Part shown: piece by piece, positions 24,307-33,470 of the stretch
How the letters are laid out: each line of letters starts with the position of its first letter
Numbering within the stretch: the first letter of the stretch is position 1
DNA from: DAIDJD01 sp035485275
Lineage (GTDB): Bacteria > Oederibacteriota > JAJYGY01 > DAIDJD01
DNA: 64,000 nucleotides
Assembly (NCBI GenBank): GCA_035485275.1
Contig: DATHOE010000024.1
Span: forward strand, 54,690 to 118,689
Reading direction: 5' to 3'
Translations under genes and position numbers: made by a program
Notes under the pieces: generated by a model
The model's input: only the letters and a program-made list of their open reading frames with translations
Told to the model about the DNA's origin: nothing
The model's database searches: none

Positions 24307-25650
24307 ATGGAAGACGTGCTTTTGATTGAAGAACAGGCCGAAGCACTGTCCTTGTTGTTGGGCATGGCCGAGGAAAACGGCTGGCGCCTCGAAAGCGCGT
24401 CTGATCCCGTACAGGCGGAACAATGGATGCAACGCCACGTATTTCAAGTCGCGGTTCTTGATCTGCGCATGGCGGAGGGCAACGGCGAGTCCCTGCTGGC
24501 CCGCATGAAGCAGGCCTGGCCCATGACCCAGTTCATCGTCATCACGCCGGCCGGAGACGCCCAGCGAGGCCTGAGGGCCTTGAAGCTCGGCGCCTACGAC
24601 AGCGTCAGCCTGCCGCACGAGCGCGATGCGCTGGAGGCGGCGGTGAAACGCGCCTGCGAACGCGCCCGCTTCGGCAGCGACACCCGGGCCGCCCGCCTCC
24701 GCGACGACAGCAAACCGGCCTTGCTCGGGGGCTCCGCGACCGCGCAGCGCCTGCGCGACTCGCTCGCCAAAGCCGCCGGACACGAGGCCAATGTGCTGCT
24801 GGTGGGCGAACCCGGTACGGGCAAGAGCCTGGCCGCGCGCTTCATCCACCGCCAGAGCGCCCGCCGCAAGGGCCCGTTCGTGATTTTGGACTGCGTGAAA
24901 CAGTCGCCGGAACAGGAACAGGAACTTTTCGGCCGCGCGAGCGAGCCCGGAATCCTTGAACTCGGCGCCGGAGGCATCGTGCTGTTGGCGCATGTGGAGT
25001 TCCTGCAGACACGGGCCCAGGCCAAGCTCCTGCGCGCCCTCCAAGACCGTGGCTTCACGGCGGAAGGGGGGGAGCGCTTCGTGCCTTTGGAGGCACGGGT
25101 CCTGGCCACCTCCGGCCCGGCCCTGCGGGACCGCGTGAAAGAGGGCAGCTTCCGTGAGGACCTGTACTGGAGCCTGGGTTCGACCCCCTTGGAGCTGCCG
25201 CCCCTTCGTTCCCGGCCCGAAGACATCGAGGAGATCTTCCGGAATTTCCTTGAAACCCGCTGCGCCCAGATCGGCAGGGCCCTGCCGGCCCTGCGGCCGG
25301 AAACGCTGGCGGCCATCCGCGCCCACTCCTTCCCAGGGAACATCGGGGAGCTGGAGGCCCTGGCGCATCTGGTCGCGGACCTGGCGCACGAGGACGTGGG
25401 CCTGGCCGACCTGCCGGTCCCGGTGTTCGTGGAGGACAGGGATGACCAGAAAAGCCTGCCCTTGAAGTCGCTGGTGCACGCCTTTGAACGCCACGTGATT
25501 CTCCGCACGCTCAAGGCGGTGCGGGGAAACCAGAGCCGGGCGGCGGAGCGCCTGCAGGTGCACCGCAACACACTGATCCTGAAGATGCAGGAATTGGAGA
25601 TCCCCAACAAACGCACCCAAAAGAAGACCAGGGTAAAACAACGCGGATGA
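24307..25650 (+). CDS. NtrC-type regulator with degenerate AAA+ domain (no GAFTGA, no Walker B acids)
   Basis: The ATG at 24307 (AAGG seven bases upstream) gives 447 residues. A receiver domain spans ~1-118, with acidic Glu8/Glu9, phosphoacceptor Asp52 and Thr80; the usual lysine is absent (SLP at 101-103). An AAA+ domain spans ~138-365, with intact Walker A (GEPGTGKS, 167-174) and arginine region FREDLYWSL. After ELFG (207-209) the GAFTGA sigma54 loop is missing, and the Walker B segment reads GGIVLLAHVEFL, with Ala228-His229 where Asp-Glu is expected. A Fis-type helix-turn-helix ends the protein. It may regulate without sigma54, perhaps as a DNA-binding switch. The next gene overlaps by 4 bases. 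Confidence 0.85.
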   Translation: MEDVLLIEEQAEALSLLLGMAEENGWRLESASDPVQAEQWMQRHVFQVAVLDLRMAEGNGESLLARMKQAWPMTQFIVITPAGDAQRGLRALKLGAYDSVSLPHERDALEAAVKRACERARFGSDTRAARLRDDSKPALLGGSATAQRLRDSLAKAAGHEANVLLVGEPGTGKSLAARFIHRQSARRKGPFVILDCVKQSPEQEQELFGRASEPGILELGAGGIVLLAHVEFLQTRAQAKLLRALQDRGFTAEGGERFVPLEARVLATSGPALRDRVKEGSFREDLYWSLGSTPLELPPLRSRPEDIEEIFRNFLETRCAQIGRALPALRPETLAAIRAHSFPGNIGELEALAHLVADLAHEDVGLADLPVPVFVEDRDDQKSLPLKSLVHAFERHVILRTLKAVRGNQSRAAERLQVHRNTLILKMQELEIPNKRTQKKTRVKQRG

Positions 25651-26198
25651 AACGATTCCCGGCCCTTCGTCGTATCGCGGGCTTGGCGGCCTTGGCCCTG
25701 TGGGCGGCCGGCCTGCATGCCGTGGGGTTGGCCCAGGCGGACAGCCTGGCGGGCCTGCGCAGCGTCCACGGGCCTTTGCGCATCACCTGGTCCGTGGACT
25801 CCGTCAGCGCCAAGCTGGCGGGCGGAGGCCCCGACCTGGGCGACGCCCTGGGCGCGGCGGCGTTCAAGCGCCTCAAGACCGCCGGCGTGCCGATGCTGGA
25901 CGGATCCTTCGACCCCTCACGGGAGCCTTTTGTCAGCCTGGATCTGTGGACGCGGGGCGCCACGAAGGCCGAGGACGCCTCGGATCCCTTGAGGATTTTC
26001 TTTTTCCAGTTTCAAGTCTTCGCGCCGGCGGCGGCCCTGCGGGGCGCGTCCAAGGAGAAGGGGCGGGTGGAGATCTGGGAGCGCAGCCTCTACGGCGTCT
26101 GCGACGCGCAGGACATCAAGGACGAGGTCCGGATATTCCTGGGCCTGTGCGGCCAGTTCGGCGCGGACTGGAAGGCCGCCCAGGGGGCGGGGTCCTGA
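25647..26198 (+). CDS. predicted secreted protein of unknown family
   Basis: The 183-residue protein starts at the ATGA overlapping the NtrC-type gene, so its translation is coupled to that regulator. Residues ~1-31 form a signal peptide ending near LAQADS. The mature part has a hydrophobic FFFQFQVFAPAA strand and two cysteines (GVCDAQ and LGLCGQ) that could form a disulfide. I do not recognise a domain. The coupling suggests it is a target or sensor partner of the regulator, but nothing in the sequence proves this. Confidence 0.7.
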   Translation: MKRFPALRRIAGLAALALWAAGLHAVGLAQADSLAGLRSVHGPLRITWSVDSVSAKLAGGGPDLGDALGAAAFKRLKTAGVPMLDGSFDPSREPFVSLDLWTRGATKAEDASDPLRIFFFQFQVFAPAAALRGASKEKGRVEIWERSLYGVCDAQDIKDEVRIFLGLCGQFGADWKAAQGAGS

Positions 26199-26211
26199 GG
26201 GCCCGGCTCGC

Positions 26212-27837
26212 TCAGTGCGGCGCGGACTCCGCCCGTGCGACGGCGAAAACGCAGAGATCCGGCAGCCCCGCTTCGCGGGCCTGCTGCCAGGCTACCTGGT
26301 AGTAGAAGGGATCCTGGATGATCCTTGAGGCGGGATCGGGTTTGACCCCGAAACGCGGATTTTCATACACCTTGAAGGTTTGGTCGTCGAACACCAGGGG
26401 CCAGCCCTGGCGTTCCATCTGCAGGAAGCTCAGGGCCACGCCATCGAGTTTGTAGAGGCCCAGCAGGTTGATGCGCGAGACCACGGCGAAGCGGACGTCC
26501 CGGATCCGGCAGGGTGTCGCGAAGCGCGAGGCAGGCGCCCCCGGGACGTAGAATCCGGAGGCCCGCCCTTCCGCGGCCCCCACCTCGAAGGGTTCGCACA
26601 CTTGGAAGTCCGGCCGCAGGGCCCAATTGAAATTGGGGAGGCCGCACACCAGGTCGCCGTGCCGGCCCTTCTGCTCCAAAAACCCTTTAAGTTCGGCGAC
26701 CTTTTCCGGGCGGCTGCTCCACAGCCTCAGCCAGTCGAGATTGAGCGGCTTGAAAAAGACAAGCGCGCCCAGGAGAGCCAAGGCCAGGCCCCAGGGGCCC
26801 CGGCCCAGCGCGCTGTCGGCCAGGTACGCGGCCCCCAGCGCGGCCAAAGGCGCCGCGGGGATGAAGGGATAGGGCATGCCGGCGATGTTCCCGCGCTGGC
26901 GGATCGGCTCCAGCGTGGCGAAAAACAGGCAGACCAGGAACCATTTCCACCTGCCTCCCTCGCGCCATGCGGCCCATCCCATCCCGGCCAGGCCCACGGC
27001 CAGGAAGGGAAGGACTTTGATGTCCGAGCCCAGGGCCAGGCCCCAGGCGGCGACGCTGTGCGGCCCGCCGACGGAACTGGTCCGCAGGAGGCCGCGGATG
27101 CTCCACAGCGCCCCCTGCGCGTTCGGCATGACATTCAAGGCGAAAACCAGCGCCGGCGCGAGCGCCATCCAGGGCAGCGCCCGGGCCCAGCCGGCCGGAC
27201 GTTTGGCGAGCAGCACCACGGCCCAGCTCAGGGGCAGCCACCACAGCCAGTAGCAGGTCGCCAGGGCCAGGCCCGCGCAGAGCGACGCGCGGGACCATGG
27301 CCCCCGGCCGGACGTGTCGAACGCGGACTGCCCGTAGGCCAGGGTGAGGAGCACGAACACGACCGCCAAATGGTGGTAAAAAGCCCTGCCGCCGTGCTCC
27401 GCCGCGAAGGGGAGCAGGGCGTAGCAGGCGGCCGCAAAGAGCACCCGGCGCGGTGAGGCCAGCTTCCCAGCCAGGGCCGCCACCAGCCCCAGGCTGAGCA
27501 CTTCCAGCCCGACCGCCCAGAGCCGCGCGCCCGTCATGGCGGACCACCACGGCAGGCTGGCCAGGGGCGCGGCGCTCAGGGGTGCCAGGACTGAGGTGGA
27601 CAGGGGGAAAAACCCGTCCTGCCACATGGCGCCGAGCTGGGGCCGATGCAGCGAGCCCAGGCAACGGGCCAGCTCCGCCACATAGCCTTCGTCCCAATAC
27701 CAGGGGGCGTTCAGGGCCACGGAGAGCCGCCAGGCGATGCCGGCGACCACGATGCACGCCAAGGCGATGCTGTGCCAGGTCTTCCAGGCCCGCAAGGCCT
27801 GCGCTTCCCCTGTTGTGGCCTTCATCCCTTCGTTCAT
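26212..27837 (-). CDS. ArnT/PMT-like GT-C glycosyltransferase (GT39 type)
   Basis: From the ATG at 27837 (AAAGG upstream) the protein has 541 residues. After the first helix (~22-40) comes NAPWYWDEGYVAELARCL, with the acidic pair Asp49-Glu50 where GT-C enzymes of the PMT/ArnT group place catalytic acids. About ten further helices follow to ~380. The C-terminal ~170 residues form an extracytoplasmic domain. Such enzymes move sugars from lipid-phosphate carriers to lipids or proteins at the periplasmic face. The acceptor is unknown. It is divergent from the next membrane protein gene, with 122 bases between the starts. Confidence 0.75.
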   Translation of the reverse strand: MNEGMKATTGEAQALRAWKTWHSIALACIVVAGIAWRLSVALNAPWYWDEGYVAELARCLGSLHRPQLGAMWQDGFFPLSTSVLAPLSAAPLASLPWWSAMTGARLWAVGLEVLSLGLVAALAGKLASPRRVLFAAACYALLPFAAEHGGRAFYHHLAVVFVLLTLAYGQSAFDTSGRGPWSRASLCAGLALATCYWLWWLPLSWAVVLLAKRPAGWARALPWMALAPALVFALNVMPNAQGALWSIRGLLRTSSVGGPHSVAAWGLALGSDIKVLPFLAVGLAGMGWAAWREGGRWKWFLVCLFFATLEPIRQRGNIAGMPYPFIPAAPLAALGAAYLADSALGRGPWGLALALLGALVFFKPLNLDWLRLWSSRPEKVAELKGFLEQKGRHGDLVCGLPNFNWALRPDFQVCEPFEVGAAEGRASGFYVPGAPASRFATPCRIRDVRFAVVSRINLLGLYKLDGVALSFLQMERQGWPLVFDDQTFKVYENPRFGVKPDPASRIIQDPFYYQVAWQQAREAGLPDLCVFAVARAESAPH

Positions 27838-27959
27838 GGAGCCTTTCTTGGGCCGGACTCCGTCCAAGGCAAGGACGACAGGCCCGCTTTTGTTTGAGAA
27901 ACTGCGTCCAATCCGCCGGGCCCTTCTGGGCGGAGCGAGGAAATCAAAGGCGGTATGGA

Positions 27960-29123
27960 ATGACCGAAGCAAGGGCCCCCGACGCGGCGGCTCGAACGAA
28001 TCCCTGGTGGCTCTGGGGCCTGGTCCAGGGCGTCTGCCTCGCGCTGGCCTTTTACCGCGGCTTCAGGGCCCCCAGCCTGTGGAGCCTGAACTATTACCAG
28101 TTAAGCTGGGCGGACGGTTTTTTGCGACGCGGACTGCTGGGGACCCTGCTGCTGCCCCTGGGCTGCGCCCGTTTCGATCCCCATGTCATCTGGATGATCC
28201 AATGCGCGGTCCTGGCCGCGGCGAGCGCCGTGCTGTTCAGCCTGGGTCGGCGTGGGACCGCCGTGGCGCTGGCGCTGTGCGTTTTTTGGGCCTCCAGGCT
28301 CGGCACCCAATTTTTCAATGAGGTGGGCTATCCCGACCAGGTCCTGATCCTGCTGGCCGTGGCTTGCGGCGCCCTGCTGTCCCGGGGGCGGGTCTGGGCG
28401 ACGGCCCTGGTGCTGGCCGCGGCCGCGTTGATCCACGAAATGGCCGCCTTCACGGTCCTACCCTTGGTGCTGGCCCTGCGTTCGCGACTTCCCCTTGGGA
28501 AGCGGCCCGCCCTGTGGAAGCTTTTGACGCCGCCGGCCCTGGCCTTGGCCGCCCTGCCCTACTTCGCCACTTCCGTGCCCGTGGCGACTCTGCTGCGCTA
28601 CAGCGGCCACGCCCTCGCCTGCGGTCACCCTTTAGGGCGGCCCGATTTTCTCTCCTATTACCGGGATTCCCTGGGCCAGGCGCTGCACTGCTATTACCTG
28701 GGCCCCGAATGGTTCGGGATGCTCCTGCCCCTGGCCGCATCCCTGGCACTGTGGATCCTTTTGGGGGGCGCTTTCCCGGGCGCCTTGATGGGCGAGCGCT
28801 GCGCCGCGCTCTTGGCCTGCCTTTGCCCCCTGCTCCTGGGCTTCCTGGGGGCCGACCGGAACCGCTGGCTGCTCCTGGCGCTGCTGCAGGTGGTTCTGCT
28901 TTTGGGGCTCAGCCCGTCCGCTTCGCCCTCGGATCCGGGGCCTGCGCCGTCCCGTCCGGGCGCGTGGCGGCGGGCCACCCTGGCCCTGCCCCTGCTCATC
29001 TTCGTGTTAACCTTGCGTTTCGCCCTCTTCGACGGCTTTGAAGCGCGTCCGCTGGACCTGGACGCTATCCGCGGCTTTGGCGCCGACCTGGCCGGACAAT
29101 GGGACAGGCCGCCGTTGCGCTGA
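27960..29123 (+). CDS. polytopic membrane protein, possibly surface-glycan related
   Basis: The ATG at 27960, with AAAGG about nine bases upstream, gives 387 residues and some nine or ten hydrophobic segments. Recognisable stretches are WSLNYYQLSWADGFLRRGLL near the N-terminus and TQFFNEVGYPDQVLILLAVA after the third helix. The charged or aromatic loops between helices recall Wzy/EpsG-type polymerases, but I do not identify the family. It is divergent from a GT39-type gene and convergent, with an 11-base gap, with a methyltransferase, so a surface-glycan context is plausible. Confidence 0.6.
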   Translation: MTEARAPDAAARTNPWWLWGLVQGVCLALAFYRGFRAPSLWSLNYYQLSWADGFLRRGLLGTLLLPLGCARFDPHVIWMIQCAVLAAASAVLFSLGRRGTAVALALCVFWASRLGTQFFNEVGYPDQVLILLAVACGALLSRGRVWATALVLAAAALIHEMAAFTVLPLVLALRSRLPLGKRPALWKLLTPPALALAALPYFATSVPVATLLRYSGHALACGHPLGRPDFLSYYRDSLGQALHCYYLGPEWFGMLLPLAASLALWILLGGAFPGALMGERCAALLACLCPLLLGFLGADRNRWLLLALLQVVLLLGLSPSASPSDPGPAPSRPGAWRRATLALPLLIFVLTLRFALFDGFEARPLDLDAIRGFGADLAGQWDRPPLR

Positions 29124-29134
29124 GCGCGGCGGCC

Positions 29135-30076
29135 CTAGGGGGCGGCCCGGGCCAGGCACAGCAGGGAGTTTTCGAAGCCCCCTGACACGCCGAAACGGAC
29201 CTTTTGGCAGCGCAAAACCTCGAAGCCCTCGGCCTTCAGAAGGGCCGCCAGCGACGTTTCGTTGAAAAAATTTATGTGTTCGTGGAGGGTCAGGTAACCC
29301 AAGGGCGGCACCACGCCAGTCTTCACCCTGAACAGCGTCGAATAAAAATCGAGGACCTTGCCCAGGTCCGGCCAGGCCGCGACTCGGTCCAGGAATTTCG
29401 CGTATAGCCTTTCCGCCGGCCCCCGCGTGGGGATGAAGCCCAGGCGGTAGCGTTCGTAGGGCACCGTGACCAGGAAACTGGAGCCCGTGGGCCGGGCCAA
29501 AGCCTTGATCTCTTTCAGCAGACCGCCGGGGTCGGAGCTGTGCTCCAGGACGTTGGCGAGGATGATCAGGTCGAAGCTCAGTCCGGAGAGGCCCTCCTTG
29601 GACGGGATCATGGTGACCCCATCCACGGCCTTCAGCCCGGAGATCTCGAAGACGAAGCGCTCCTTCCCCAACTGTGGCGGGATGAATTGGCCGCGGTCGC
29701 CGCCGTAGTCGAGGACCGACGCGATCCCCGACGGGTCTACCCGGGAGCCGATGAACTCCAGCACCGTCGCGTTCCTGGATGCGATCTCCGCGGGGTTGTC
29801 CCCCAGGGAGTCGTTTATTTTTTTCGAATACCAGAATTCGTGGCGGTGGCGCGCCTCGTAGTAGGCGGGGCCGCGGTATCCGGAGTAAAGCTTTTGGATT
29901 TCGGCGGGTTCAAAACGGGAAGCGAAGAAGCGGAAGGAGCAATCCAGGCATTCGAGCAGGCGGACCCCTCGTCTCGGACCGTCCAGGGCACGGTCGGCGA
30001 TGAAGGCGGCCGTCAGGGCCGGATAGGAGCGCAGTCGGGATCCCGAACAACAGGGGCAAGCTTGGATTTCAACCAT
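29135..30076 (-). CDS. class I SAM methyltransferase with N-terminal zinc-binding cysteines
   Basis: The 313-residue protein opens with ACPCCSGS (Cys7, Cys9, Cys10) and LLECLDCSFRFF (Cys43, Cys46), likely a zinc knuckle. A Methyltransf_23-type SAM fold follows: SVLDYGGDRGQFI, then SFDLIILANVLEHSSDPGGL. Zinc-knuckle methyltransferases of this layout usually modify sugars or surface-polymer precursors. The C-terminal part (GYLTLHEHINFFNETSLAAL) is typical. The neighbouring GT39 and membrane genes fit that role; the substrate is unknown. Confidence 0.82.
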   Translation of the reverse strand: MVEIQACPCCSGSRLRSYPALTAAFIADRALDGPRRGVRLLECLDCSFRFFASRFEPAEIQKLYSGYRGPAYYEARHRHEFWYSKKINDSLGDNPAEIASRNATVLEFIGSRVDPSGIASVLDYGGDRGQFIPPQLGKERFVFEISGLKAVDGVTMIPSKEGLSGLSFDLIILANVLEHSSDPGGLLKEIKALARPTGSSFLVTVPYERYRLGFIPTRGPAERLYAKFLDRVAAWPDLGKVLDFYSTLFRVKTGVVPPLGYLTLHEHINFFNETSLAALLKAEGFEVLRCQKVRFGVSGGFENSLLCLARAAP

Positions 30077-30273
30077 GCGCGGCTAACCTCACAGCGCTGC
30101 GCACCCGGATGCGCCGCAGGGGAATGTTCCGTGTCCGTGCGATTGCAAAGGCCCAGCATAACCCAAATTGCGCCTCGCCTCACGCCCTAAGAAGGCTGGC
30201 CGAGGAGGCGGCCTTTCGTTAAGCTGGCTGGGCCCCCGCGCTTGAGGGGGAGCAACAACGAAGAGGAGCTTGC

Positions 30274-31032
30274 GTGCGCCCTGGTTTCAAGACGTCGGCG
30301 GGTGGGGGAATTTGGCCGGCCCTCGCAGCGCTTTTGTTCCTGGCTTTGGTCCCCTTTTTTTACGCGACGTCGGTATCCCAGATCAGCCAGCTCTTCGGCG
30401 GGTACTACAATTTCATGGAGGCCGTCGCTCTGGCGCCCTGGGCCTTCTGGGCGGCGCAGAAGGCGCGTCAGGAATCTTCCTGGTTCGCCTGGGGCCTGTG
30501 CGGAGCGGTCTTCGCCCTGCAGATCCTTTCCACTTTCGTGCAACTGTTCGCCTACACCCTGCCTGCGGTCGCCTTCATGTATGAAACCATGTGCGGGACA
30601 TCGTCCATGCCCCTGCGCAGCCATCTGAGGATCGCCGACGCCATGGGCCGCCGTAGGCAGGACTGGTACGACCTCTTCTCGGCGCGCTATATCTTCGTCC
30701 ACTCTCAAGACGGATCTGCGGAGCCGGGCGACACGGTGACGGTGTATGGGAACAGGGGGGCTTTCCCGCGGGCCTGGCTGGCGGGGAGCGTGCAAAAGGT
30801 TCCCGGGGACGAGGACGCCTACCGGCTGCTGGCCGATCCCCGCTTCAATCCGCGCGAACGCGTGGCCCTGACCGAGGATCCGGGCCTGGCGGGGAGGCCG
30901 CCCAAGGGCCTTGTCCGCTGGATCGAGAGCAGCCCCCAAGCCTGCGCCCTGGCCGCCTGCCTGGCCGGCCTCGTGGCCCTCTTCGGCCTGGCCCGCTGCG
31001 ACCGAGACCGCGCCGCGAGGGGCTTGCAATGA
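30274..31032 (+). pseudogene. miniature YfhO copy with three in-frame deletions
   Basis: The open frame (GTG start, 252 residues) is a fourth YfhO relative reduced to a third of normal length. Its parts align in order with the tandem copies at 15022-21990: a short N-terminal helix, QISQLFGGYYNFMEAVALA, WFAWGLCGAVFALQILS, then after a large gap YETMCGTSSMPLRSHLRI, YGNRGAFPRAWLAGSVQKV, GDEDAYRLLADPRFNPRE, and finally ALAACLAGLVALFGL. The missing blocks are about 135, 325 and 70 residues, and each joint keeps the frame. The end overlaps hrpB by 4 bases (ATGA). It is either a decayed gene or a trimmed one kept for coupling to hrpB; I favour decay. Confidence 0.7.
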
Positions 31033-33470
31033 TGCAGGCGCTTCCCATCGACGAACACCTTCCCCGCATCCTCGCGCTGATGGAGGAGTCCCCCCTGGGC
31101 CTGCTGTGCGCGGAGCCGGGCGCGGGAAAAACCACGCGCGTGCCCGCGGCCCTGGCCGCGGCGCCCTGGGCCGTCGGCCGTTCGGTGTGGGTGCTCCAGC
31201 CGCGGCGCCTGGCTGCGCTGGTGGCCGCCTGGCGGGTGTCCGAGGAGCAGGGCCAGGGCCAGCCCGGCGGCTTCGTGGGCTACCACTTCCGTTTCGACCG
31301 CAAGGAGTCGCGCGAGACCCGTTTGCTCTTCCTCACCGAAGGCATGTTCCTGCGGCGCCTGCAGGCAGACCCGGACCTGAACGAGGTGGCCTGCGTGGTG
31401 CTCGACGAGTTCCACGAACGCTCCCTGGACGTGGACCTGGCGTTGGCGCTCCTGCGGCGCCTGAGGGAACGCCGCCCGGACCTCAAGCTCCTGATCATGT
31501 CCGCCACCCTCGACGCCCGCAGCCTGAGCGCGAGCCTGGGGGACTGCCCGGTGCTGGAGTGCCCGGGCCGCGCCCACGCGGTGGAGCTCTCATACCTGGA
31601 ACAGGACCGCAGCGACCCCCAGGAGCCCATCGAGCGCCGGGCCGTGCGCGGTCTGCGCGGGGTGGCGTCCGGGGACGGCGACATCCTGGTTTTTCTTCCC
31701 GGCACCGCTGAGATCCGGCGCACCGCCGACCGGCTGGCGGGCGACCCCTTCTTCGACAGCCGCAGGGTGCTGGCCCTGCACGGGCAATTGAGCCCCGAGG
31801 AACAGAAGCGCGCCCTGGGGCCCGCGGACAAGCCGAAGATCATCCTGTCCACCAACGTGGCCGAGACCTCGCTCACGGTCCCGGGGGTGCGGGTGGTGGT
31901 GGATTCCGGCCTGACGCGGCGCGACGCCTTCAACCCCTTCAGCGGGCTCAGCGCCCTGGTCACCCTGCCGGCCAGCCAGGCCTCCATGACCCAGCGCGCG
32001 GGCCGCGCCGGGCGGGAAGCCCCGGGCCGCTGCCTGCGGTTGTGTTCCTCCGCGGAATACCAGGCGCGGCCGCGTTTCGATCCGCCGGAACTCCAGCGCG
32101 CGGACCTGGCCCAGGCCCTGCTGCAGGCCCTTGCCGCGGGCTTCGGGGATTTGGGCGAGCTGCCCTGGATCGAAGCGCCGCCGCCCGCCCATGTCGAGGC
32201 GGCCAGGGCTTTGCTGCGCGAACTGGGGGCTTTGGATGCGGGGGGAGGCCTGTCCGCCAAGGGCAAGGCCCTGGCCCGTGCGCCCCTGCATCCGCGCCTT
32301 GGGGCCGTGGCCTGGGAGGCCCGCGCCGGAAGCGAAACGGAGTGGAACGATTTGATGGCCTGCCTGGCCCTGCTGGAGGCCGGGCGCCTTCGTGAGCTGG
32401 ATTTTTTCACCGCCCTGCGCCGTTTCGAGGCGCAGGGACCGTCGCGCCTGCTCCTGCGCCAGCTGACCGATTGGTTGGACAAGGAAAAGGAGCGCCCCTC
32501 CGCTTCGCAGGGGCCCTGGGACCTGCGCCTGACCTTGGCCCTGATGCGGGCCTTTCCGGACCAGGTGGCCTTCACGCGTCAGGGCACGGACAAAAGGGGG
32601 CAGACGCGTTTCGTCCTGGCCACGGGCGGGGAAGCCGACTGCCGCAGCGACAGCTTCAGCACGCCGCCCGGTTTCTATCTTCTGATGGAGATCGTGGAAA
32701 GCCGGGCCTTGGGCCAAGCCGCCGGGCTGCCGCGGGTGCAGAGCCTGGTGGCCCTGCAGCCCGACTGGCTCCTGGAGGCCCTGCCGGAGCGGGTGAAGCA
32801 GGTCGCGCTGGTGAGTTTCGACGCCGGCGGCCGGAGGGTCCAGGCCCGCGAACGCCTGGCCTACGGCGTCCTGGTCCTGGACGAAGGCGAGGCCCGCTCG
32901 CAGGCCTCGCGCGACGCCGCGGCAGAGCTGCTGCTGCGCGAGGCGCGCAAGGCCGGGCTGCAGGCCTTCTGCGGCGAGGGCCAGCCGGACCGATACCTGG
33001 CCCGCCGCGCTTTCGTCCTGCAAAGCCGGGCTGAGGCGGAGCTTCCGGGCGAAGAGGCCTTGTGGGCCGAGGTCGGGGAGCTGGCCAGGGCCGGCGCGCT
33101 CAGTTTCGAGGCCCTGCGCCAGGCCGATCCCCTGCGCTTGGTGCTGGACCGCGCGCCCGCGGCCCGGCGCTTGCTCGACGAGCTGGCGCCCGGCCGTTTG
33201 CGCCTGCCCAGCGGCAGGGAAACCACCGTCCACTACCCCCCGGGCCAGGCCGCCTGGGTGGGATCGCGGCTCCAGGATTTCTTCGGCATGCGTGAGACGC
33301 CCAAGGCCGCGGGCCGGCCCCTGACCGTGCATCTGCTGGCGCCCAACCAGAGGCCCCAGCAGGTCACCCAGGACCTGGCCGGCTTCTGGCAGCGCGAGTA
33401 CCCGCGCGTGCGCAAGGAGCTGATGCGCAAGTATCCCCGCCACGCCTGGCCCGAGGATCCATTGGCCTAG
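31029..33470 (+). CDS. hrpB: ATP-dependent helicase HrpB
   Basis: The 813-residue DEAH-type RNA helicase has Walker A at residues 29-36 (EPGAGKTT), motif II as DEFH (126-129), motif III as LIMSATLD, and motif VI as QRAGRAGREAPGR. The HrpB-specific C-terminal half is present (PDWLLEALPERVKQ near 580, and DELAPGRLRLPSGRETTVHY in the last 130 residues). The physiological role of HrpB is poorly defined in bacteria. The ATG at 31029 overlaps the preceding reading frame; a second ATG follows at once. The 3' end overlaps the convergent MFS gene by 4 bases. Confidence 0.93.
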   Translation: MMQALPIDEHLPRILALMEESPLGLLCAEPGAGKTTRVPAALAAAPWAVGRSVWVLQPRRLAALVAAWRVSEEQGQGQPGGFVGYHFRFDRKESRETRLLFLTEGMFLRRLQADPDLNEVACVVLDEFHERSLDVDLALALLRRLRERRPDLKLLIMSATLDARSLSASLGDCPVLECPGRAHAVELSYLEQDRSDPQEPIERRAVRGLRGVASGDGDILVFLPGTAEIRRTADRLAGDPFFDSRRVLALHGQLSPEEQKRALGPADKPKIILSTNVAETSLTVPGVRVVVDSGLTRRDAFNPFSGLSALVTLPASQASMTQRAGRAGREAPGRCLRLCSSAEYQARPRFDPPELQRADLAQALLQALAAGFGDLGELPWIEAPPPAHVEAARALLRELGALDAGGGLSAKGKALARAPLHPRLGAVAWEARAGSETEWNDLMACLALLEAGRLRELDFFTALRRFEAQGPSRLLLRQLTDWLDKEKERPSASQGPWDLRLTLALMRAFPDQVAFTRQGTDKRGQTRFVLATGGEADCRSDSFSTPPGFYLLMEIVESRALGQAAGLPRVQSLVALQPDWLLEALPERVKQVALVSFDAGGRRVQARERLAYGVLVLDEGEARSQASRDAAAELLLREARKAGLQAFCGEGQPDRYLARRAFVLQSRAEAELPGEEALWAEVGELARAGALSFEALRQADPLRLVLDRAPAARRLLDELAPGRLRLPSGRETTVHYPPGQAAWVGSRLQDFFGMRETPKAAGRPLTVHLLAPNQRPQQVTQDLAGFWQREYPRVRKELMRKYPRHAWPEDPLA

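Noticed and set aside
27582..27959. N-terminal extension of the membrane protein starting at 27960
   Set aside because: The upstream in-frame stretch is Arg/Pro/Ala-rich, overlaps the divergent GT39-type gene and lacks a ribosome site. The ATG at 27960 directly precedes the hydrophobic protein.
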